Shown here: positions 35,551 through 41,134 of the stretch, piece by piece
How positions within the stretch are numbered: position 1 is the first letter of the stretch
Layout of the letters: each line of letters begins with the position of its first letter
From: SAR202 cluster bacterium AD-804-J14_MRT_500m
GTDB taxonomy: Bacteria; Chloroflexota; Dehalococcoidia; UBA3495; GCA-2712585
Assembly (NCBI GenBank): GCA_009391275.1
Contig: VEXF01000014.1
Location: forward strand, 1 to 41,134
Reading direction: 5' to 3'
DNA length: 41,134 bases
Made by a program: the position numbers and the translations under genes
The notes under the pieces: generated by a model
Seen by the model: the letters and a program-made list of their open reading frames with translations, nothing else
Databases searched by the model: none
What the model was told of the DNA's origin: nothing

Positions 35551-37032
35551 TTGATAGATAAGCCACTTGCTATACTGATAGCTATAACAGTACCTGTTGT
35601 ATTTGGAATATCTGGTGTAATCTTTGCTCGGCGTAAGAGAATCGACTTAGAAGGCTTTTTGATAGCCCGTAACAGTGTTAATGGTCCGCTCGCCATGGCA
35701 ACACTGGTGGCATCCGTAATTGGAGCTTGGGTACTATTAGGGCCGGCTGAGACAGGAACCTGGGCTGGGATAACCGGAATAATCGGCTACAGCGTTGGAC
35801 AAGCCGCGCCTTTGTTGGCATTTGTATACATAGGGCCGAGAATGCGCCGGCTTATGCCGGAAGGCCATTCGCTAACTGAGTTTGTATGGCATCGTTATGG
35901 GTCCACAATGCATTTGTTTGTTCTGATCATAATCGTGTTCTATATGTTTATTTTTCTATCGGCAGAATTAACCGGAATCTCGAAAGCTTTCAACTTGCTA
36001 TCTGGTATGCATTTAGGTATGACTGCCGTGATCGTTGGTATCCTGACCGTTGCTTATACGGCATACGGAGGAATCAGGGCATCTATATTTACTGACGGCA
36101 TTCAATTCGTCCTGATATTGCCTCTAATCATCGTAGTATTCATTATTGCTGTAGTAGCTCTTGGGTTTGGCGAAGCATTAACGCCGATACGCGAAAATCA
36201 CCCTAACCTATTGTCTATGACCTACCGCCCGGGGATTGAGTTCGGGCTTACTCTAGCCATAGCGGTATTAGCCGCCAATATGTTCCACCAAGGATTTTGG
36301 CAAAGGGTATACAGCTGTAAAGACGAAAAGACTTTGAAGATAGGATTTGCCGTAGCCGGTTTCACAGTAGTACCCATTATATGTCTTGCTGGATTACTCG
36401 GAATCATGGCGGTTGGTCTAGGGTCATCATTCGATGCATCAGTCGCGTTGTTCTCGTTATCACAAGAAGTTATGGCGGATTGGGGGTTGGTCATAGTATT
36501 GGTTCTTGCCTTAGTGCTAGTTATGAGCAGTATGGACACCTTGCTGAACGGAATCGCGAGCGCGATAACAACCGATTTGTCGCGTTTTCGTCCGAAACTA
36601 CAAACAGCATCTCTGCTTAGTTCATCACGCATGTTAACCGTAGTGTTAGTGGTACCAGCAATCCTGATTGCATGGCAAGGATACAGTGTACTCTATCTGT
36701 TCTTGATCGCAGACGTGGTCTGCGCAGCAGTCGTCTTCCCGGTATTTTGGGGCTTGTACGCCCGCAATTTTAGTGGGACCTCGGCTTTATTAAGTTCAGT
36801 GTGTGGTCTAGTTGCAGGGTTGTTGTTCTTCCCAACATCTGAAGCCCCATATATATTGGGATGGATAATTGACATCAATTGGGCTTCTCAGCTTCTCGTC
36901 AGTTTTAGTGCAGCCTTGGGGATTTCAATGTTGTTAAGTCTAATATTCAGCGTCATCACCCGGTGTTCATCTGAACCATATTCCTTTAATTTTGAAAAAT
37001 TACGCCAAGAAGTAACTATATTCACCGATTAA
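35551..37032 (+). CDS. Sodium:solute symporter family protein
   Basis: This 493-residue polytopic membrane protein has about 13 hydrophobic helices and belongs to the SSS family. The N-terminal FGISGVIFARRKRIDLEGFLIARN with GPLAMATLVASVIGAWVLLGPAETG (seen as ASVIGAWVLLGPAE), then LTVAYTAYGGIRASIFTDGIQF (seen as YTAYGGIRASIFTDGIQF), matches the Na-site helix pattern of the group. VLALVLVMSSMDTLLNGIASAIT is helix 8, which carries the second sodium site. The start is TTG at 35551 with AAGG 7 nt before it. The position after urease and amidohydrolase genes suggests uptake of urea, a ureide or an organic acid; this is context inference only. Confidence 0.92.
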   Translation: MIDKPLAILIAITVPVVFGISGVIFARRKRIDLEGFLIARNSVNGPLAMATLVASVIGAWVLLGPAETGTWAGITGIIGYSVGQAAPLLAFVYIGPRMRRLMPEGHSLTEFVWHRYGSTMHLFVLIIIVFYMFIFLSAELTGISKAFNLLSGMHLGMTAVIVGILTVAYTAYGGIRASIFTDGIQFVLILPLIIVVFIIAVVALGFGEALTPIRENHPNLLSMTYRPGIEFGLTLAIAVLAANMFHQGFWQRVYSCKDEKTLKIGFAVAGFTVVPIICLAGLLGIMAVGLGSSFDASVALFSLSQEVMADWGLVIVLVLALVLVMSSMDTLLNGIASAITTDLSRFRPKLQTASLLSSSRMLTVVLVVPAILIAWQGYSVLYLFLIADVVCAAVVFPVFWGLYARNFSGTSALLSSVCGLVAGLLFFPTSEAPYILGWIIDINWASQLLVSFSAALGISMLLSLIFSVITRCSSEPYSFNFEKLRQEVTIFTD

Positions 37033-37292
37033 TACAATGCCCTAACCTGGTTGTTCACTTAACCGAACCTCAAAAAAGTCCAGAGCAATGCAACTCATCT
37101 GGTTCAATCCTACTCTTGATTCACGTCGAAATTTTCTCACGTCAGCACATGAATCCAGTAAATCATTTAGCTCTGTGTTGGGTACTATAGAGATCAAAGC
37201 ATCCAGATATGGTGCGTAGAGGAGATCTGAGGCAAACTCCATTACAATTTGTTCTGGTTATAGGCCATGACCAAGTCCAAACAGGAAACCCG

Positions 37293-37460
37293 GTGAAAAG
37301 CAGCCTTGATTTTTATGGGTGGAGTTTATTTCTTGTCTGTGGTCTTATGTGGATCATTCAGGCATTGTTAGCTAAAGACGTCCTTGGAACACTAGTAGGA
37401 GGCACCTAGATCTTAGGATGCGGATTATTCATCCTCGCCTATTCCAACAAAATTAAATAG
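37293..37460 (+). pseudogene. Small two-helix membrane protein interrupted by in-frame amber codon
   Basis: A GTG at 37293 with AGGA 6 nt upstream opens MKSSLDFYGWSLFLVCGLMW and continues to KDVLGTLVGGT, 38 residues in all, ending at TAG 37407-37409. The same frame goes on for 16 more codons (ILGCGLFILAYSNKIK) to a second TAG at 37458. Residues 8-27 form one membrane helix; a second helix would span the amber codon (LGTLVGGT-x-ILGCGLFILAY). The most economical reading is a single point mutation in a 55-residue membrane protein gene, although a genuine 38-residue protein cannot be excluded. I do not recognise the family. Readthrough with pyrrolysine is unlikely with no supporting genes here. 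Confidence 0.5.
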
Positions 37461-37490
37461 CTATTAGCTGGTCATCGAAACGAGAACCTA

Positions 37491-38261
37491 ATGAACATGA
37501 TTCCAGCCTCCAGTACTGGGTGGTCTCGTATAAAGATTCTTGCATTTGTCCACCCTTCGTCAAGCACAAAGTTGGTTTGGAGATTATTGATTGTCGCCAC
37601 ACTGATGACTCTTGTGTTGGGGTGCACCATATTTAGGCCGGAGAAAGAAGACGTATTCTCGAGGGGCGACAAGTATCTCGAGAGCCTCGAATACAATCTC
37701 GCGATCAATGAATACACGAAAGTAATCGAGTTGGATCCTACCGACCCTGAAGCCTACGCAGCCCGCGGTGATGCTTATTCCGGTTTGCGCGAACACCAAC
37801 GGGCTGTTGAAGACTATAACAATGCGATACAGTTAGATCCCGATTTTGCCCGAGCCTACAACAACCGGGGCTTTTCTTACGCAACTCTCGGGAAATACCA
37901 GCGTTCGATTCAAGACTTAGACGTGGCAATACGATTGGAACCTAACTACGTAGAGGCGTATTACAACCGCGGCAATGCGTACAAGAATCTTTTGGAGTTC
38001 GGACGTTCTATTCAGAATCTGAACATAGTCATACGTCTGAACCCGAACTTTGCACAGGCATACAATAATCGTGGCGTATCTTACAACAACCTTGGGGAGT
38101 ACCATCTCGCCATTCTTGACTTCGATACGGCCTTACAGCTAGCCCCGGAAAATCCCGTGGCTTACTACAACAGAGCACACGCGCACAATAATCTGGGTGA
38201 AATACAACTCGCCATACAAGATTCTCAGAAAGCCTGTTCTTTAGACCCCCAGTATTGTTAA
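37491..38261 (+). CDS. TPR-repeat lipoprotein
   Basis: This 256-residue protein has a long N-terminal region with a hydrophobic segment ending LVLGC (Cys about 45), a plausible lipobox for lipid attachment. About six 34-residue tetratricopeptide repeats follow, from about residue 55 to the end. They show the regular Tyr/Ala-Asn-Arg-Gly pattern (AYNNRGFSYATLGKY, YYNRGNAYKNLLEF, AYNNRGVSYNNLGEY) and the LDP/LNP helix cap. Such repeats form a superhelix for protein binding. The unusually long N-terminus before the lipobox (about 44 residues) leaves the start uncertain. No partner is identifiable; it is the last gene of the rightward block and converges on the M24 gene. Confidence 0.85.
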   Translation: MNMIPASSTGWSRIKILAFVHPSSSTKLVWRLLIVATLMTLVLGCTIFRPEKEDVFSRGDKYLESLEYNLAINEYTKVIELDPTDPEAYAARGDAYSGLREHQRAVEDYNNAIQLDPDFARAYNNRGFSYATLGKYQRSIQDLDVAIRLEPNYVEAYYNRGNAYKNLLEFGRSIQNLNIVIRLNPNFAQAYNNRGVSYNNLGEYHLAILDFDTALQLAPENPVAYYNRAHAHNNLGEIQLAIQDSQKACSLDPQYC

Positions 38262-38297
38262 TCAATTAGCCGCTCTGATCCAACCAACCTATCACAA

Positions 38298-39431
38298 TCA
38301 TCCCGCAACGAACATATCGTCAGTATTAAAACGCGTAGAAAGCAATCTTGGTCCACCAGGTTCGACCAACACCATATCCTGTAGATGCCAGTACCCTATA
38401 TGTGGCTCCAACGCCAACACCATCCCTTCCTCCAAGATATTTTTGCTGGAAGCCACGATATACGGTTCCTGCTGGTGCCACCAAGGTCCTACCCCATGCC
38501 CAACCAGGGCTGGCGAACCCTGGAACTTGTGTCGTTTGAAAGCCTCTGCTGCATAGGTATACACATCAGATGCTCTGACTCCTGGTTGACACTGTGCGAT
38601 GGTTCCACGGTATATATCAAGAACCGTTTCATAAGTAATTTTTTGCTCGGAGGATGGCTTCCCTAGCACCACGGTCCGAGATTGGTGGCCGGGATAACCT
38701 CTAAGATACGAAACATAATCATTTCGGATTATATCCCCCTGTCGAAGCACCATGTCTCCTTCGCCTCCATAGGGCACCGTATTACGACTGGAATTTAAAA
38801 TCCCGTGAGCCCATCCAGCTTTTCTCCGGATACAGCTTTCAAGAATACGTCCGTGGATCTCACGCTCTGTGTCTCCTTCCCTCACCTTCGCAAACACCTC
38901 CAGATATGCCTCGTCCAACAGATTTGCTGCCTCAATTAACAAATCGATCTCGCCAGTCGTCTTTATCCACCGCGTCTCATCCATCAATCGCGTGCAATCT
39001 ATTATATTTGCCTTTGGCAACAATCCAGTAATCTCAACCCAACTCGCAGCACTTAGATAAGACTTCTCACAGCCGAGTTTTGCCCGCCCAAGCCCCATAG
39101 ATTTAAGTACGCTGGCCGCTTTTTCCCACGGTGATTCCCCATAGCTATCGTATATCTCGATTCGCTTAAGCCATGAGTCCCGCTCAGCCAGCGGTGCCGC
39201 GAAACTGTTTAATATCATCACGGGATCTCCTGTCCTAGGATACACAAGTAACACCTCTCTGGGAGAATCTGGAAAATCTAGGTGCCTTGCCAAGGTTCCC
39301 GGGTATGCAAACCCTGTGAGATAGGTGAAGTTCTTTCCGGATCTCAATATCAAACCTTCACAGTGAGACTCGTCCATTAAACGGTGAAGACGGCTTAAAT
39401 TAGCTATCACCACGCTAGTTCCGTTAGTCAT
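38298..39431 (-). CDS. M24 (pita-bread fold) peptidase-like protein with altered metal ligands
   Basis: This 377-residue protein has the creatinase/prolidase N-terminal domain (SGKNFTYLTGFAYPG, about 31-45) and the pita-bread catalytic domain. Aligning by eye to aminopeptidase P and prolidase, the five metal positions read Asp238, His249 (normally Asp), His312 (GHGVG), Glu342 (LALEP) and Gln351 (normally Glu). The His usually in N-x-x-x-P-H-Y is Tyr221 (NTVPYGGEG). The site therefore resembles neither a standard two-metal peptidase nor creatinase, whose catalytic His is at that same place. It may have one metal, another chemistry, or be inactive. GGAGG lies 4 nt before the ATG. Convergent with the TPR gene. 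Confidence 0.85.
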   Translation of the reverse strand: MTNGTSVVIANLSRLHRLMDESHCEGLILRSGKNFTYLTGFAYPGTLARHLDFPDSPREVLLVYPRTGDPVMILNSFAAPLAERDSWLKRIEIYDSYGESPWEKAASVLKSMGLGRAKLGCEKSYLSAASWVEITGLLPKANIIDCTRLMDETRWIKTTGEIDLLIEAANLLDEAYLEVFAKVREGDTEREIHGRILESCIRRKAGWAHGILNSSRNTVPYGGEGDMVLRQGDIIRNDYVSYLRGYPGHQSRTVVLGKPSSEQKITYETVLDIYRGTIAQCQPGVRASDVYTYAAEAFKRHKFQGSPALVGHGVGPWWHQQEPYIVASSKNILEEGMVLALEPHIGYWHLQDMVLVEPGGPRLLSTRFNTDDMFVAG

Positions 39432-39639
39432 TTCCCCTCCGTAACATTCAAGCAGCCGCTGAGTTTACCCAGTCAATATGCCAAATGTGTAAAGGCATAC
39501 CCCGATGGTGTCGGGTTGGCACCCAACATACAGATCGATGATAAGATAGTATTGCACTAATCACCTAACCTCAAATCTGTTGTTGTTATATTTAATTTCG
39601 AAGCTTGCTTTCGTTCATAGCCAGAAGGAGGAAAACATT

Positions 39640-40665
39640 ATGGCAGATAACTCAAGCGCCTTTATTTACGTTGGCCTAGGCAGCGAAGGAAAAGGTCCTA
39701 ATGGACATGGTTTATACCGACGATCCGTTAACGATGGCCCCTGGGAACAAATGGCAAATGGTCTGCCCGAGATTGCTATGATTCGCACCATAACCATTGA
39801 CCCAGAAGACCCAGCCACAATCTATGTGGGTACTCAAAATGGCGCCTACATAAGCTATGACCGGGGCGACAGTTGGAAACAACTTGATTTGCCTGGTGAA
39901 TCTGTACCTATCTGGTCAGTAAATTTCCATCCAACTAATCCTAAAATCATATTTGCAGGAGGCGAGGACGCCCGGTTATGGCGTAGTAAAGATAGCGGCA
40001 AATCCTGGAACATTATTCGGATTGACGTTATATATCCATCTGTAACGACTTCTCCTAAATTGAAATCTAAACGAATCCTAGACGTGGCCGTGGACAGTAA
40101 TCTTCCCAACGAAATATATGCATCTATTGAAGTTGGTGGAGTTATTCGTAGCCGCGACAATGGGGACACTTGGGAGGGTATTAGCGAGGGATACTATCAC
40201 AATGACGATCCGGTGGATTGCCACGGGGTTCTCGTCAGCAGTGCCCATCCCCGTCACGTGAGCGTAATATCTAGAGCCGGATTGTATAGAAGCGAAGATG
40301 GCGGAGACCATTGGTCATGGGGAAATATCAAACGAATCGGGACAAGCGGAACCTATAGTCGTGTTATACGGGAAGTTCCAGGAGATCCCTCCACTCTCTA
40401 CCTAGGCACAGGCCCACAATTTAGGGGAGATCACGGAGAGCTGTTACGAAGCCACGATTACGGTTCATCATGGGAACTAGTTGATATGGGAATTGTCCCA
40501 AATTGTACATTGTTCGGCGTGTCCATTAATCCTAGAGATCCCAGTCAAATATACTGTGCCACTCGACACGCACAAGTGTTAGGTAGTCATGACGGAGGGG
40601 ATACATGGCACGATTGTTCACTGCCTGACGATTTGTCCGAGGTGAACAGCCTGGCTGTCGGATAG
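39640..40665 (+). CDS. Asp-box (BNR/sortilin-like) beta-propeller protein
   Basis: This 341-residue protein contains about six Asp-box motifs (Ser-x-Asp-x-Gly-x-x-Trp). They are SYDRGDSWKQ, SKDSGKSWNI, SRDNGDTWEG, SEDGGDHWSW, SHDYGSSWEL and SHDGGDTWHD, each before a strand, as in sortilin/Ycf48/sialidase-like propellers. Linkers with IDPEDPATIYVGT, HPTNPKIIFAGG and NPRDPSQIYCAT recur, the usual blade-to-blade segments. There is no signal peptide at the chosen start (39640), which has GGAGG 8 nt upstream. An earlier in-frame start (39580) would add a slightly hydrophobic 20-residue leader but lacks a ribosome-binding site. Function unknown; sialidase catalytic residues are not evident. Confidence 0.88.
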   Translation: MADNSSAFIYVGLGSEGKGPNGHGLYRRSVNDGPWEQMANGLPEIAMIRTITIDPEDPATIYVGTQNGAYISYDRGDSWKQLDLPGESVPIWSVNFHPTNPKIIFAGGEDARLWRSKDSGKSWNIIRIDVIYPSVTTSPKLKSKRILDVAVDSNLPNEIYASIEVGGVIRSRDNGDTWEGISEGYYHNDDPVDCHGVLVSSAHPRHVSVISRAGLYRSEDGGDHWSWGNIKRIGTSGTYSRVIREVPGDPSTLYLGTGPQFRGDHGELLRSHDYGSSWELVDMGIVPNCTLFGVSINPRDPSQIYCATRHAQVLGSHDGGDTWHDCSLPDDLSEVNSLAVG

Positions 40666-40758
40666 GATAATTCAAACCCGCTCGATACAAAGGACCGGAC
40701 AAGCTTGATATCAAAAGGCTCATACTCATAGCAACCAAGATCAGGTTCGATAACTGTT

Positions 40759-40956
40759 TTACCTGACGAAATTAATGATGATGGTCAATACGATACTTAT
40801 GAGAATACAAGTGACTATGGGGAAGACAAAAGAGAAACCATCTGACTGGTAAAACACATCCCCCGGTAGCTGCCCAATCGGAAGTTTTCTAATGTAGGGA
40901 TATAGCAAGCCAACTGAAACGATTGCTAACCCTATTAAGATTAATATCTTCTGCAT
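40759..40956 (-). CDS. DUF2905 small membrane protein
   Basis: This 65-residue protein has two membrane helices (about 3-20 and 44-63) joined by a loop reading RKLPIGQLPGDVFYQSDGFSFVFP. The LPGD followed by a Phe-x-Phe-Pro segment is the DUF2905 signature. Function is unknown. It follows the amidohydrolase end with a 47-nt gap on the same strand. The ribosome-binding site is weak. Confidence 0.85.
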   Translation of the reverse strand: MQKILILIGLAIVSVGLLYPYIRKLPIGQLPGDVFYQSDGFSFVFPIVTCILISIVLTIIINFVR

Positions 40957-41003
40957 TTAATGATTGCTTGTAACAGACTCAAACGATTAAAAGTGATATC
41001 CAG

Positions 41004-41134
41004 CTAGCCATTAATATTCTTAACGATCTTCCCACCCTGTATGACTACCTGGATCTTCTGCTCATCCTGCAGAATAGCAATGTCATCCAGCGGGTTACCG
41101 TCTACCAGGATGATGTCAGCCAGTTTGCCTTCCT
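41004..41134 (-). CDS. Partial amidohydrolase, C-terminal end
   Basis: The frame enters from the right edge and gives 43 codons including the TAG stop: EGKLADIILVDGNPLDDIAIL, then IQVVIQGGKIV. Gly-x-Leu-Ala-Asp-x-x-x-x-x-Gly-Asn-Pro with Val-Ile-x-Gly-Gly-Lys-x-Val is the standard C-terminal strand pair of imidazolonepropionase-like amidohydrolases, where it forms the small beta domain. The catalytic part is outside the window. The substrate cannot be told. Confidence 0.85.
   Translation of the reverse strand, partial: EGKLADIILVDGNPLDDIAILQDEQKIQVVIQGGKIVKNING

Noticed and set aside
37042..37242. 66-codon minus-strand open frame after the symporter
   Set aside because: Composition looks protein-like, but there is no ribosome-binding site and no recognisable family, so it is not called.
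37655..38255. DNA-level tandem repeat
   Set aside because: The periodicity comes from the TPR protein repeats; the copies have diverged at the nucleotide level.
38298..39431. Creatinase (would feed urea to urease)
   Set aside because: The catalytic His of creatinase appears to be Tyr221 here, so that activity is not supported.
1..41134. CRISPR array, tRNA or rRNA gene, IS element, prophage
   Set aside because: No regularly spaced direct repeats, cloverleaf-like sequence, rRNA-like stretch, transposase or phage gene was seen on either strand.

Overview
The window looks like chromosomal DNA of a free-living bacterium with moderate GC content. I would guess a member of the Chloroflexota, possibly the marine SAR202/Dehalococcoidia group. 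The guess rests on gene content only: an LLM-class flavin monooxygenase, amidohydrolases, paired PuuE-type deacetylases, an old-yellow-enzyme reductase, a corrinoid protein with a RACo-like activator, an M24 peptidase homologue and a selenoprotein. There is no rRNA, tRNA, IS element, CRISPR array or phage gene to anchor the taxonomy.

Layout. 1-2842 (minus): a cell-envelope block with a partial DUF1616-like membrane protein, a polysaccharide flippase, a YdjM-like membrane protein and an unknown membrane protein. 3276-20834: a long surface-glycan and sugar-nucleotide region. It holds a split transketolase-like TPP enzyme (E1 alpha/beta) with no E2 or E3, two coupled DegT/DnrJ aminotransferases, two NDP-sugar epimerases, an unknown protein coupled to a radical-SAM/SPASM enzyme, a DPM1-like glycosyltransferase, a ROK kinase, a reversed-order HldE-like fusion (cytidylyltransferase then PfkB kinase) and a GmhB-like phosphatase. 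Between the HldE-like and GmhB-like genes sit a methyltransferase-type corrinoid protein, its probable reductive activator and a D-2-hydroxyacid dehydrogenase.

20986-27795: housekeeping and redox genes. These are an acyl desaturase, an LLM oxidoreductase, the GTPase TypA/BipA, a small unknown protein, MsrA, a SelW/Rdx-family gene and a protoglobin. The SelW gene is the main discovery. Its conventional reading frame lacks the redox motif. Reading 22 codons further upstream through one in-frame TGA restores a Cys-Val-Pro-Sec motif, a strong ribosome-binding site and a hairpin just after the TGA, so it is very probably a selenoprotein.

27846-38261: a nitrogen-scavenging block. Two PuuE-like (allantoinase-type) deacetylases face away from ureABC. 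The urease genes are followed on the same strand by a homocysteine S-methyltransferase, an OYE-type reductase, an amidohydrolase and a sodium:solute symporter. This suggests ureide or urea use, but no urease accessory genes (ureDEFG) lie in the window. Next come an amber-interrupted small membrane gene and a TPR lipoprotein. 38298-41134: an M24 peptidase homologue with altered metal ligands, an Asp-box beta-propeller, a DUF2905 protein and the C-terminal end of an amidohydrolase.

Start sites were chosen from ribosome-binding sites and family length, and alternatives are given in the entries.
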